Part shown: positions 5,689 through 15,983 of the stretch, piece by piece
Layout: the number at the start of each line of letters is the position of its first letter
How positions within the stretch are numbered: the first letter of the stretch is position 1
Origin: a virus
DNA: 43,319 nucleotides
Reading direction: 5' to 3' (one strand)
Virus record (IMG/VR): IMGVR_UViG_3300030104_002853
Coordinates: 1 to 43,319 of that record
Program-made: the position numbers and the translations under genes
Notes under the pieces: model-generated
Databases searched by the model: none
What the model saw: the letters and a program-made list of their open reading frames with translations, nothing else
Told to the model about the DNA's origin: nothing

Positions 5689-7494
5689 GTGCCTTTAAGT
5701 AATGATGAAATATACGATAGAATAGATTACTTACGTACTGTTAATAATGAAGCTGTTATTGATAGAGCAAGAATAAGAGATATTATGAATGGTGGCGAAG
5801 CTGCTGTTCGTGCATTGTTAGGTAAATCTATTGACGTAGAATACCATGAGCTACCTGCACCTAACTTATTTTTAACTGCTTTAGAAAGACTTGCTCAAAA
5901 ACTAGGAAGAACTCCAGATTTAAAAATAGATATTGTTAACGAAAAAGATTCTGAAAGAGCTAAAAGAAAATCTGAAAAGCTAGAACGTATTGTTATGGCT
6001 TATGATAAAACTCAAAAACTTACTAAACAGTTACCACAAGTAGGTAGATGGCTACCTGGTTATGGTTTTGTTGTTTGGGTTATTGGTCATAAGAAAGATA
6101 GAGATGGAAACCCATATCCTCATGCTGAACTAAGAGACCCTTTTAATTGTTATCCTGGTTATTTTGGTAACGACCAACAACCAGATGAACTTGCAATTAT
6201 TAATAGAGTTCCACATAAAATATTGGCACAACAATATCCAAATGCTAAAAAATATATTTACGAACAAGATAAAGATGCACAGGTAGATGCTTACTCTGTT
6301 CTTATATCTTCTAATGATTACAAAGGTAGTTGGGCAAATTCAACAGGTCATGGAAAAGTTGTAGTTGAATATATGAATGAAGATGGAACATATGTTTATC
6401 TTCCAGAAAATAGAAAAATTATAGACTTTATGCCTAACCCTTTAAAATCAGGTCCTTGTTTTGTAGTTGCTAAGAGATATGCTTTTGACCAACTGCAAAG
6501 TCAGTTTCAACATATAACAGGACTAATGTCTAACATGGCAAAGATTAATATTCTTGGAACTATTGCTATGGAAGATGCTGTGTTTACAGAAACAAATATT
6601 GTTGGTGAAATAGAATCAGGTAAATATAGAAAAGGTAGATTTGCTGTAAACTATTTAGCTCCAGGTTCTTCTGTTAATAAACCTGTAAACAATCTCCCAT
6701 ATCAATTATTTCAACAAGTAGATAGATTAGAACGACATTTAAGACTTGGTGCTGCTTATCCTGTATCAGATGATGGACAATCTCCAAACGCATTTGTTAC
6801 TGGTAGAGGATTAGAAGAACTAGGACAATCTGCATCACTTCATGTCAGAGAGTATCAAACTGTATTAGCAGATGCTATTGAAGAGTTAGATGCTAAAAGA
6901 CTTGAATATGATGAATCAATGTATTCTGGAAAAAGAAAACCTATTGCAGGTTATCATAAAGGAACAGCTTACAAAGAAACGTATCAACCTTCGGCTGACA
7001 TAAAAGAATTTTACACAACAAGACGTGTATATGGTGTTATGGCAGGGTTTGACGAGCCACAGAAAATAATAACAGGATTGCAACTTAAACAACAAGGAAT
7101 TATTGATACACAAACTTTACAAGAAAATATGGATGGGTTAGATAACATAACTAAGATTCAACAAAGAATACATTCTGAAAAAGCAGAAACAGTTTTGTTT
7201 GAATCACTTATGGCTCAAGCTGCACAAGGAGAACCAAAAGCAACTATGGCAGCTATAGAAATAAGAAAAAATCCTTCACAGATGTCTGAAATATTAGATA
7301 AGTTTTTTACTCCTGAAGAACCAGAAATGTCTCCAGAGGAAATGGCTTTAGCAGGTCAGCCTGAACAAATGGCTGGTCTTCCTGGAGCTGAACCAGATAT
7401 ACAATCTGTATTAGCAGGTCTTGCAGGTGGAATACCTCCAGAAGGTCCACTACCTCCTCAAGGTCCAATGCCACCAGGAGGTCCTCTTGGGTGA
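5689..7494 (+). CDS. Portal protein
   Basis: The 601-aa protein directly after the large terminase is identified as the dodecameric portal by place, size and pattern. It has an N-terminal helical region with R-I-R-D-I-M-N-G-G, a conserved L-P-A-P-N-L-F near residues 58-64 and a long helical C-terminal part (D-A-I-E-E-L-D-A-K-R). The last 50 residues are Pro/Gly/Glu-rich low complexity (G-G-I-P-P-E-G-P), typical of a disordered tail. The start is GTG with GGAG upstream. The related part is expected to form the packaging channel and the docking site for the tail. Confidence 0.85.
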   Translation: MPLSNDEIYDRIDYLRTVNNEAVIDRARIRDIMNGGEAAVRALLGKSIDVEYHELPAPNLFLTALERLAQKLGRTPDLKIDIVNEKDSERAKRKSEKLERIVMAYDKTQKLTKQLPQVGRWLPGYGFVVWVIGHKKDRDGNPYPHAELRDPFNCYPGYFGNDQQPDELAIINRVPHKILAQQYPNAKKYIYEQDKDAQVDAYSVLISSNDYKGSWANSTGHGKVVVEYMNEDGTYVYLPENRKIIDFMPNPLKSGPCFVVAKRYAFDQLQSQFQHITGLMSNMAKINILGTIAMEDAVFTETNIVGEIESGKYRKGRFAVNYLAPGSSVNKPVNNLPYQLFQQVDRLERHLRLGAAYPVSDDGQSPNAFVTGRGLEELGQSASLHVREYQTVLADAIEELDAKRLEYDESMYSGKRKPIAGYHKGTAYKETYQPSADIKEFYTTRRVYGVMAGFDEPQKIITGLQLKQQGIIDTQTLQENMDGLDNITKIQQRIHSEKAETVLFESLMAQAAQGEPKATMAAIEIRKNPSQMSEILDKFFTPEEPEMSPEEMALAGQPEQMAGLPGAEPDIQSVLAGLAGGIPPEGPLPPQGPMPPGGPLG

Positions 7495-7690
7495 GCAAGA
7501 ATTAAAAAAACAATTTTACGATATTATAAACGCAGAAAATTGGGATTTTGATGCAAATTATACTCCAGAAATGGATGACATTAACTTTGGACAAGTTATT
7601 TCTTCAGCCTTATACCCTACACCTATACCAGGATTGTTTATAACTTTTATTGTTGATTTGAATATAGATGAAGGAGGATTTCGTGGTTAG
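7487..7690 (+). CDS. Small acidic protein, 67 aa
   Basis: A frame overlapping the portal end. An ATG at 7421 lies deep in portal coding sequence and would add an unusual hydrophobic stretch. The TTG at 7487 is preferred because AGGAGG lies 5 nt upstream, giving M-G-E-Q-E-L-K-K-Q-F. The rest is acidic, with a hydrophobic end section (P-G-L-F-I-T-F-I-V-D-L). Function is unknown. It lies between portal and the giant proteins and could be a minor virion or assembly protein. Confidence 0.6.
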   Translation: MGEQELKKQFYDIINAENWDFDANYTPEMDDINFGQVISSALYPTPIPGLFITFIVDLNIDEGGFRG

Positions 7691-8027
7691 AAAACCAAGT
7701 ATATTAAAACAAGCTACTGATACTAAATTAGATGGTGCGTATGCAGACTTACAAGCAATACCAAATGACCCAGAGTTTGGTGGAGGTGTAAAGCAACAAC
7801 AAATGATAGATGCTGTTCAATCTACAGGTGGTATGCCACCTGCTGCATTAGCTCAACCTGCTTTTAAACCACAAGATTTATTTGCTTTACCTACGGAAAG
7901 AGAAGCTGAATCTGGATTGGCTGACAGTAATCCAATGCAAGAAGTAGGACTTAATCCTGGTTCTGATACACAAATATTAATAGATATAATTAAAGAGGAA
8001 TCTCCTACTGCCAGACTGAGGTTCTAA
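7683..8027 (+). CDS. Hypothetical virion-region protein, 114 aa
   Basis: The frame is open from ATG 7668, but GTG 7683 is preferred because AAGGAGG is correctly spaced before it (M-V-R-K-P-S-I-L-K-Q). The protein is rich in Gln, Pro, Ala and Asp and looks partly disordered (Q-Q-Q-M-I-D-A-V-Q, then M-P-P-A-A-L-A-Q-P). It overlaps the 67-aa gene by 8 bases, and its stop overlaps the giant gene (TAATG at 8027), so expression of the three is coupled. Family is not recognised. Confidence 0.65.
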   Translation: MVRKPSILKQATDTKLDGAYADLQAIPNDPEFGGGVKQQQMIDAVQSTGGMPPAALAQPAFKPQDLFALPTEREAESGLADSNPMQEVGLNPGSDTQILIDIIKEESPTARLRF

Positions 8028-11000
8028 TGTCTTTTTGGAACAAAGACTGGGAAACCAATCATTTTAAATATCTTCAATATGAAAAAACAAAAGACGCTAA
8101 AAAAGCATCTTTAGGTGGAGATGCTACAGAGTTAACGAATAAATATAATCACTTTAAAGATTTAAACCCTAATGAAATAGATGAAGTTATTGCACCTGCT
8201 GCAAGTTTAAATATTACTAACAAACAATATTACGATATTTATAGAAACACAAAGTCTGCTCCAATAACAACAAATAATAGTAAACCTGTAAAAGTTAATG
8301 ATGAATTAAAAAAAGTTGGAATGACTGAAGGATTATATGATGCTGAATTTGTATCTAAATCATTTGATGAATATAACGAATCAGCTTTATTTGGAGGACG
8401 TGTATTAATACAGACTCTTCTTTTTGGTTTAAATTATGTAGGTGAAGGTTTTAACAGGTGGTTACAAAATAATATTTCAACACCTTTTTCTAGGCATCAA
8501 GAAGATGTAGTTAGAGAGTATGGTCCAAAAATAGGAATGACTCAAGAAGATATGTTTGAGTTTGAACAAAAGGGAGACAATGTTGACCAACAAGATATAA
8601 AGGCTTTTGGTTTAAGAGCAATTACTGCTTTTAAGGTTTTAAATGACATTGGTGTTACAGGTCCATTACCAAGAGGTATAGCTAAAATAGCACCTGAATC
8701 TGATTTAGCAAAATTTATAAATGCAGAAATTAATAACATAGAAGCAAAAAATGAAAATTATTTAGTAGCTAAAGGTGTTACAGATGAAAATGGAAACCCT
8801 TATACAACAAGAAGTCAAATGGATGTTTTATCAGAAATTGTAGGAGAAGAATATCAAAGTCTTATAAGACTAAAAGAAAGAGGTCAGCAAAGAGATTTAA
8901 CAGAATTAGAAAAAATAGGTATTGGTTTAGAAGCCTATGGAAATATTGTTGGAGAAGAAGTTAATGCTAATGATTTTTTAAATTTAATTATGGAACCAGA
9001 AGCGTTACAAGCAAATAGAGAAGATAGAGAAGGTTACACACGAGCAGGTATTCCTGCTAATCCAGGAGACTTTATTATGTATTTTGGTACAGGTAATCTT
9101 CATGGTAGATATAGTCCACAAAATGTAATTTATGAAGATATTAAAAATACTTATGATGACAAAATACTAGAAGCAGAAGAAGCATTTAGAAATAATTTAA
9201 TAAATATAGATGAAAAAAATAATATAGTTTTTAATTTAGAAAACGAAAAAGATGCAGCATTATCTGAACGTGGATTTGAAGCTAATAATGGAGTAGCAGG
9301 ATTATTTGGTGGACTTATAAATGCTTATATATGGTTACAAACAGACCCTTTTTATGCACTTTCTAAAGGTGTAGGGGTAGCAGGAAAAGCTGCTAATAAT
9401 GATGTCTTAGCAGGTATAGGCAAAAAAATGAAAGAGTTTATTGATGATGGTGGTAGCTTAGATGATTTTTGGAATCAACATGATGATGTTTTAAGAGGGC
9501 TATCTAACGAGTTAGATTCTATGAATAAAGTAGAAGAGTTACCAGTTTTTAAAAGGCTTATTGATAGTGGGTTTAATCATAAATTTGCTAGGCAAGTAGT
9601 AGATGCAGCAGACTCAGATTCAATATATCAGTTGTTAAAAGATGCACCTGCTCAAGGTTATGTATCAGATATGGTTTATGGTAAACAATCAATAGGTAAG
9701 TTAGGACAATACAGAATACAATCTAAAGTTCTTAGTTCAAAATTATTAACAGCTATAAGAAATAAAACTATTGATGGTAGAAGAGGTGGAACTTTTAAAG
9801 AAATAATAGAAGGTACAGATATAAGATTACCTAATGATGGTGCAGGTGTAGAAATAGATTTAAGAGATACACAAAATGCAGTAGTTATTTTTTCAAGAGT
9901 ATCTACATTATTTAAAGTTCCAGAAGCTAGAGCTAATAAATTATTATTAGATTTTCAAAAAGCAATAGATGATGGATTATATACTAAAGCACAAGAGATA
10001 TATTATGATGGTCTTCTTATAACAGAAGGTTCTTTACAACTTAGACATTTATTTGGAATGACAGATGATGAAATAAGATTGTTTTGGCATGGTGATAAAA
10101 AAACAAAAGGTGCTTTAAAAAGAGTTAAAAGAGGATTTGATGATACTGAGGGTTTTAAAAAACCTAGTAGAAATGAAATGTATTTTGATGGTGATGAAGT
10201 AGATATATTAACTCAAAGACAATTTGGTCATCAAGTAAATGATTTAGCAGGATTAAAAGATTTTGAAGACCAATCTATTGAACTTCTTAGTCAATTTACA
10301 GGATATGGTATAGAAGTTCCTGATGTTATAAAAGCAATAAAAGCTACCAGTCAAAGAAGAAGACTTAGGGCAAAAGTAGTAATAGAAAAAGAAGGCATTG
10401 ATGAAGTTACTGCTGCTGCAAGAAAAGCATTTGATGAAGGTAAATCAGGAACTATTTATGACCCTGATACACCAATAGGAAAAATAATAAATGAAATAGC
10501 TCCTGGAGTAGATGACCCTTCACTTTTATTTAAAGGACAAGAAGCAGGATTATCTGCTATAGAAAAAGGTACTTTTGGTTATGTAAGAAGTCTTTGGTAC
10601 CCACTTGCTTTGTTAGGAAGATTTTCATATCCATCTAAATTAATTATTGATGGTAATTTAAGAATGTCTTTACTAGGCGTAAGGTCAATGTTTAGAGGAA
10701 ACCCTCTTAATTATATAAAACTTATGATGAATGACGAAGCAGGTTTGTTGTCTAAAATATTTGGTAAACCATCTACATCTTTAAAAGGTCCATGGAAAAA
10801 ACATTCAGAAGATTTTAAAAAATTTAAAAAATTAGAAGAAAAAATACCTGCATGGGTAAGAAAAAAATTAAATATCTTTGTTGACTCTGCAGAACGTGGT
10901 ATTCCAGAATTAGATGGTGTTATGTCTGCAAGTCCTACTTTTACATTTCGTAAAGGAAATGGTGATACAGGATATTATTTAGTTAATAAAATAGGACAAA

Positions 11001-14000
11001 AGAATGTTCCTACACCTGAAGGAGAAATGCTTGATTTTGTATTAGATGATTCTTATATAGAAGCCTATGCAGAATATTTATTTCAATATATAGATGATGA
11101 CCTTGGTATGGTTGTTGCTACATTAATGAGAGATGGACATGATGCAACATCAATATCTAAAATTATTCAAGAGACACCATCTTTGCGTGGGATAGTTGAA
11201 GAATCAAATAAAATGATGTTGTCAAGAAGTAAATACCATCCTGGAACTATACCAATAGCTACTGGTTCAGATAGTTATGATAAATTAGCTAGACATTATG
11301 TAAACACTTTAAATAATTACACAGGTGGACATGACGAAATATTAGAAATAATAGCTAATGGTAGAGTAGGTAAAATTGGTGGTAGAACAACAGTAGATTT
11401 AAGGTCAGTAGATTCTATGTCTCCAAACCAATATTCAAGATATTATCAAAGACTTAAAAAATTAGTAGGAAGGTATCAAGATGATTTGCCTTCACAAATT
11501 CCAAAACAAAAAGAAGTTGTTGAGGATGTAAAAAGTTATCAAAAATTTATGAACGCTTTATTTTATGCTACTGCACAATTTGAATTTAACCTTGCAAGAC
11601 TACCTTTAATTAGACAAGCGTATGAATGGTATTTGCAATCAACAATAGGTTTTGCTAGTAAAGGTGCTTTAAATGATTTGTTAAATGCACATTTAGATGA
11701 TGCTTCAAATATAAATTTAAGTGATGAAATGTTTGAATTGGTTCAAAAAGAATATGATAAAGTTAAAGATTTAGTTTCAGATGTTTCTATTGTAGATAGA
11801 AAAGTACCTATTAAAGTATTTGATAATGGTGATTCATTGTCTATTATTGGTTATTCTGAAAATGGTCAACAGTCTTTAACTGTATTAAAAAGATTTAATG
11901 CAAATAAAGATTCTTTAGATTTAGATTTAGATTTATATAATACTGAATTAAAAACTTTTAAAACTCAAAGAAAAGTTGCTGACTATAGAGTAGGAGAAGA
12001 CTCAGATGCAATAGGTGTTTATAACTTTTCTATTAATAAATCAGAAGCAATTATTGATGGTGCTTTACCAAACAAAGAATTATTAATCAATACTATTGCA
12101 GATTCTTTTAATACTACTACAGATACTGCAACTAAATTAGTAGATGAAGCTATTGAATATCTTGCTAAAACAAAAGGCAAATTTGATTTACCGACTAATC
12201 AAAGAGAATTGTTTGAATTACTGGGTATTACTGGTAATGATGCTAATTTAATAAAACTTGAAAGAGTATTGCAATCAGGAAAAATGGCAGGAAAAAAAGA
12301 AACAGGTAAAAAACAAGATGTAGGTATTTCAACAATAGAAAGAGTGTTAGGTACAAAACTATCATCAAGAAATCTTTTTCGTAAAAAAGGTTCTGTTGAT
12401 GAAAAAACAGAACAAGTATTTAATGACCTAGGAGCAAAATCTATGTCAGGAGAAACAGGAGGTAGTTATGATTTAGGTTTAGATACGTTTGTAGAAAAGC
12501 CTGGATTATACGTATCTCCTTATGGAGCAAGAGAAGTTATTGTTAAAAACGATTTAACTAAAGCAATAATTAAAAAATATATAGAAAAAAATAAATCTAT
12601 ATTAAGTAAAGAAAATCATTATTTAGGTGTATGGGTTGATGAAAAAGGTGCAACTCATTTAGATATAACTGTAAGAATAGATAGAGGTGTAGGTGCAAAT
12701 GTTGTTAATGCTAGTGATGAAGCATTAGCTAAAGCACAATATTTAGGAATAATGTCTAAACAAAAAGCTATAGGAAATGTATCTGAAACAGGTTATGAAG
12801 ATATACTTACTATGAATAATCCAGATGCTTTTGATGTAATAAGAAGAGCAGGTCAAGATTTATTAAATACATCTGCTCAAAGAAAAGCATTTAATCCTAA
12901 TAAAGCTATAACAGTATCTGCAGTAGGTAAAGTTAGACCTTATGATATTCTTGATAAAGCAGGTATTAGAGCTATTGTAAATCAAAAAGCAGGTAACGTA
13001 TCAATACTTAAACCAAATAATAATCCAATTATGGAACGTGTATTTAGTGGTGATTATCAATCAATGCTAGATATGAATGATATTAAAACAGGATTGCCAA
13101 GGAACATGACTATGGATGATTTGCATGACAGAGCTTGGGAGTATGCTTTTGAATTGCACTCAAGGTTACTTTATAACTTAACAGAGAGAGGTTATTTTTC
13201 TCAAGCATACAGAATAGGATTTGCTTTCTTTGAAGCATGGAGAGAAGTAATAGGTAGATATGCAAACTTAGCTCTGGCTAACCCTAAAGCTGTTGCTCAA
13301 ATAGGATTTGGAGTTAGAAAAGGAATTGAACACAATTATATATACGAAGATAAATATGGTGATAAACATTTAATAATACCAGTAGGTGGAACTCCGTTTG
13401 AAGATTTAATTAAAAGTGAAGGTAGAGGTATGTGGACAGATGATACAGAAGTAGATGATTCAAGTATTATTGCAAAAAGAAGTTTTCCTTTAACTGGAAT
13501 GTTAGTAGGTGGTGGTGGATTGTTTCCACCAGTAGGACCTGCACTTATGATTCCAACTGGTTTGTTAGTATCAGAAAATCCTGGAGGTAAACGTTTATTA
13601 GAAAAATGGATATTTGGTGGTTTTGAATTACAGTTTGCAAATGTAAATTCTTTAGAAGATTTACCTGCAGCAATAGTAAATAGCACTATGCCATCCGTAG
13701 CTAAAAATACATTAAATGCTGCTGCTTTAAATTTTGGTAAAAAAGGTTTAGATGAAGATATGTGGTTTTCATCAGTTAATCAAGGCTATCAAATTGCAGG
13801 GTTATTACGTCCTGATTTATCTACAGACGTTGAGGCTTTAGAAGAAGTTGCTTTACAACTAGCAACAAACTATATGCAAATAAAAGCATGGGATAGATTT
13901 ATAAATCCTATGGCTCCAAGATTACACGTTATGTATGAGGTAGAAGGAAACGAAGCTGTATTTAAAAAATGGTATGACGAAAGTGGAGCAGACCATGGTC

Positions 14001-14932
14001 TTATGTATAACAACTTTGTAGAGATAGCAGCAATTATGGGATTTTATAATGATATAAAAGATGAATATGTTATGAAGTTAGGACAACAAGGAGAGTTTTA
14101 CGCATTATTAGAAATATCAAAATTATTAGGTCTTGATAGACATAACTTAGCTGAAGCATTTACTTCTACTGCTTTACAAATAAAGGGTAAGAATATTTCT
14201 GAAGGTGGAAGATTACCTAGAACAACAAAAGAATATGATTTTGTATTAGACAATCCAGAATTAGCAGCAGATTATGGACCAGTTATTACTTATTTTGCTT
14301 CAGGATTAGATGAAGGTAAAGTAGATTATTCAGGATTTGGTTCTATTAAAAACTTAGGTCTCATGAGACCTAAAACTAATGATGAGTTTTATTTTTCTGT
14401 TCAAACTTATCTTGCATCTATTGTTGAAAAAGGACAAAAAGATTATTGGTCTCAAGTTATTGACAACAGTACAACAGACCCAGGAGAAAGAGCAGCTAAG
14501 AAAAAAGCTAAATTTGCTTTAATAGAAAATGAAACAAAAAAAATGTTTCCAATGGCTTATGGTAGTTCTGCAGAATTAAATAAAGTATTAGGTATGGATT
14601 ATGAATTTGGAGTACCAAATGATGTAATGATTGATTACTTTAACAGAGCTGTAAAAGATTCTAGGTTTAAAGATTTTGAAATGACTGATGAATTAACAGA
14701 GTATTTAGGTTATAGACAAACAGTAATAGACAAAATACAAGTAGAAAAATTAATGCCTATGGAAGAAGATGCTGTAAATTGGCTTATGAGGAATGAATCT
14801 CCAGCAGCTCAAGCAATTAGGGAAGAGCTGTTTACAAAAGCTCAGATAATAGGCAGAAAAAACCCAAAGTTTCTGATAGTATTTGAAGAGGTATTCAGTT
14901 ACGAACTTACAAAATTTGGATTAGGAGATTAA
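8027..14932 (+). CDS. Giant 2301-aa virion or polyvalent-type protein
   Basis: The largest gene here, a single uninterrupted frame. Most of it is helical and charged and not recognised. Two features stand out. Around residues 1525-1590 there is Y-L-G-V-W-V-D-E-K-G then H-L-D-I-T-V-R-I, followed by a helix ending in K-Q-K-A-I-G, a pattern resembling a small domain found in phage polyvalent proteins. Around residue 1830 a glycine/proline-rich hydrophobic stretch (V-G-G-G-G-L-F-P-P-V-G-P) could insert in or cross a membrane. Its place between portal and capsid genes suits an internal or ejected protein, like the large internal proteins of T7-like phages. No catalytic motif was found. Confidence 0.8.
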   Translation: MSFWNKDWETNHFKYLQYEKTKDAKKASLGGDATELTNKYNHFKDLNPNEIDEVIAPAASLNITNKQYYDIYRNTKSAPITTNNSKPVKVNDELKKVGMTEGLYDAEFVSKSFDEYNESALFGGRVLIQTLLFGLNYVGEGFNRWLQNNISTPFSRHQEDVVREYGPKIGMTQEDMFEFEQKGDNVDQQDIKAFGLRAITAFKVLNDIGVTGPLPRGIAKIAPESDLAKFINAEINNIEAKNENYLVAKGVTDENGNPYTTRSQMDVLSEIVGEEYQSLIRLKERGQQRDLTELEKIGIGLEAYGNIVGEEVNANDFLNLIMEPEALQANREDREGYTRAGIPANPGDFIMYFGTGNLHGRYSPQNVIYEDIKNTYDDKILEAEEAFRNNLINIDEKNNIVFNLENEKDAALSERGFEANNGVAGLFGGLINAYIWLQTDPFYALSKGVGVAGKAANNDVLAGIGKKMKEFIDDGGSLDDFWNQHDDVLRGLSNELDSMNKVEELPVFKRLIDSGFNHKFARQVVDAADSDSIYQLLKDAPAQGYVSDMVYGKQSIGKLGQYRIQSKVLSSKLLTAIRNKTIDGRRGGTFKEIIEGTDIRLPNDGAGVEIDLRDTQNAVVIFSRVSTLFKVPEARANKLLLDFQKAIDDGLYTKAQEIYYDGLLITEGSLQLRHLFGMTDDEIRLFWHGDKKTKGALKRVKRGFDDTEGFKKPSRNEMYFDGDEVDILTQRQFGHQVNDLAGLKDFEDQSIELLSQFTGYGIEVPDVIKAIKATSQRRRLRAKVVIEKEGIDEVTAAARKAFDEGKSGTIYDPDTPIGKIINEIAPGVDDPSLLFKGQEAGLSAIEKGTFGYVRSLWYPLALLGRFSYPSKLIIDGNLRMSLLGVRSMFRGNPLNYIKLMMNDEAGLLSKIFGKPSTSLKGPWKKHSEDFKKFKKLEEKIPAWVRKKLNIFVDSAERGIPELDGVMSASPTFTFRKGNGDTGYYLVNKIGQKNVPTPEGEMLDFVLDDSYIEAYAEYLFQYIDDDLGMVVATLMRDGHDATSISKIIQETPSLRGIVEESNKMMLSRSKYHPGTIPIATGSDSYDKLARHYVNTLNNYTGGHDEILEIIANGRVGKIGGRTTVDLRSVDSMSPNQYSRYYQRLKKLVGRYQDDLPSQIPKQKEVVEDVKSYQKFMNALFYATAQFEFNLARLPLIRQAYEWYLQSTIGFASKGALNDLLNAHLDDASNINLSDEMFELVQKEYDKVKDLVSDVSIVDRKVPIKVFDNGDSLSIIGYSENGQQSLTVLKRFNANKDSLDLDLDLYNTELKTFKTQRKVADYRVGEDSDAIGVYNFSINKSEAIIDGALPNKELLINTIADSFNTTTDTATKLVDEAIEYLAKTKGKFDLPTNQRELFELLGITGNDANLIKLERVLQSGKMAGKKETGKKQDVGISTIERVLGTKLSSRNLFRKKGSVDEKTEQVFNDLGAKSMSGETGGSYDLGLDTFVEKPGLYVSPYGAREVIVKNDLTKAIIKKYIEKNKSILSKENHYLGVWVDEKGATHLDITVRIDRGVGANVVNASDEALAKAQYLGIMSKQKAIGNVSETGYEDILTMNNPDAFDVIRRAGQDLLNTSAQRKAFNPNKAITVSAVGKVRPYDILDKAGIRAIVNQKAGNVSILKPNNNPIMERVFSGDYQSMLDMNDIKTGLPRNMTMDDLHDRAWEYAFELHSRLLYNLTERGYFSQAYRIGFAFFEAWREVIGRYANLALANPKAVAQIGFGVRKGIEHNYIYEDKYGDKHLIIPVGGTPFEDLIKSEGRGMWTDDTEVDDSSIIAKRSFPLTGMLVGGGGLFPPVGPALMIPTGLLVSENPGGKRLLEKWIFGGFELQFANVNSLEDLPAAIVNSTMPSVAKNTLNAAALNFGKKGLDEDMWFSSVNQGYQIAGLLRPDLSTDVEALEEVALQLATNYMQIKAWDRFINPMAPRLHVMYEVEGNEAVFKKWYDESGADHGLMYNNFVEIAAIMGFYNDIKDEYVMKLGQQGEFYALLEISKLLGLDRHNLAEAFTSTALQIKGKNISEGGRLPRTTKEYDFVLDNPELAADYGPVITYFASGLDEGKVDYSGFGSIKNLGLMRPKTNDEFYFSVQTYLASIVEKGQKDYWSQVIDNSTTDPGERAAKKKAKFALIENETKKMFPMAYGSSAELNKVLGMDYEFGVPNDVMIDYFNRAVKDSRFKDFEMTDELTEYLGYRQTVIDKIQVEKLMPMEEDAVNWLMRNESPAAQAIREELFTKAQIIGRKNPKFLIVFEEVFSYELTKFGLGD

Positions 14933-14935
14933 TAA

Positions 14936-15982
14936 ATGCCACACGAAGAAGGACACGGACCATGGGGAGTAGGAGATAATACAGGTACTACACCAGGAAA
15001 TACTACACCTGGAGGTAGAGAAGCGTTTCCAGGAACTGAAACAGGCACTACTAATATTCCACCTTCAGCTACAGGAGATAATGAATTTGAATATGTTATT
15101 GACCAGATATTAACAGGTATTGTAGGTTCTCCAAATACACCATTAGGTAATGGGTTTCTTGACGAATACGAAATAGATACAGGTAGAACAGGTAGAGAAG
15201 GGGAATCAGTAATGTCTGTTGTAAATGCAGAAGAATTTTTAACAAGTGATGAATACCAACAATATAGAAGAGATATGTTAGGTGTTTCTGCAGCTTATAA
15301 GTATGTTTATTTTAAAAGAAACGTTGGTGAACAAGCAAGAGCTATGACTCCAGCTATGAGAATACAAATTAAAAACTTATTAGCAAATGCTGGATTAATA
15401 GATTTAAGTAAAACTATTGGTTCAGGAATTGATGAGGAGTTATTAAAAGGAATAAAACTAGCTATGGAGTTTTCAATGAACAATGGTGGACAGATGTCAT
15501 GGGTAAATGCAGTTAAAGTTTTAGAAGCTAATGCGTTTTCAATAAACGCTTTTACGCAATCAGCAGATTACACATTATCAGAAGAAGCTATATCTGAATT
15601 AGGTGATGAGTTATTAAAAACAGCAGAAATTAGAAAAGGTTCTCCTTTAAGCGATTATGAAAAATCTTTTATTAGAAATAAATTTACAGAAGGACCAATA
15701 GTAGAGTATCAAGATTACTTAGAAGGATTAGACCCTGGTAGTAAAGAACAACTTGTTTCTATTCAAGGTACAGGAGCAGGTCAATATATACCAGGTACAC
15801 CAGCAGAAGAACCTAATGTAGAATTATTACAACAAGGAAGTGATGATTTACTAGATGAGGTGTTTAAACCAAGAGAAGAATTAGAAAGACAAGCAGACCT
15901 TGAAGATGATACTTTCTCAAGAATGTCTGCAAATCTTAGAGGCTTAGATGCAGCAGAATCAACACCAGTAAAGAGGATATAA
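14936..15982 (+). CDS. Hypothetical virion-region protein, 348 aa
   Basis: The N-terminal 55 residues are Gly/Thr/Pro-rich and disordered (G-D-N-T-G-T-T-P-G-N). The middle is helical, with M-R-I-Q-I-K-N-L-L-A-N-A-G-L-I-D and two acidic hand-like stretches. The C-terminus is strongly acidic, with R-E-E-L-E-R-Q-A-D-L-E-D-D. No family is recognised. It sits 3 bases after the giant gene and 1 base before the transglycosylase-like gene, in one operon. A helper or internal head protein carried with them is likely. Confidence 0.7.
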   Translation: MPHEEGHGPWGVGDNTGTTPGNTTPGGREAFPGTETGTTNIPPSATGDNEFEYVIDQILTGIVGSPNTPLGNGFLDEYEIDTGRTGREGESVMSVVNAEEFLTSDEYQQYRRDMLGVSAAYKYVYFKRNVGEQARAMTPAMRIQIKNLLANAGLIDLSKTIGSGIDEELLKGIKLAMEFSMNNGGQMSWVNAVKVLEANAFSINAFTQSADYTLSEEAISELGDELLKTAEIRKGSPLSDYEKSFIRNKFTEGPIVEYQDYLEGLDPGSKEQLVSIQGTGAGQYIPGTPAEEPNVELLQQGSDDLLDEVFKPREELERQADLEDDTFSRMSANLRGLDAAESTPVKRI

Positions 15983-15983
15983 T

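Noticed and set aside
13336-13686. Antisense frame within the giant gene
   Set aside because: Composition is as expected from codon mirror-image, without starts or neighbours on that strand.
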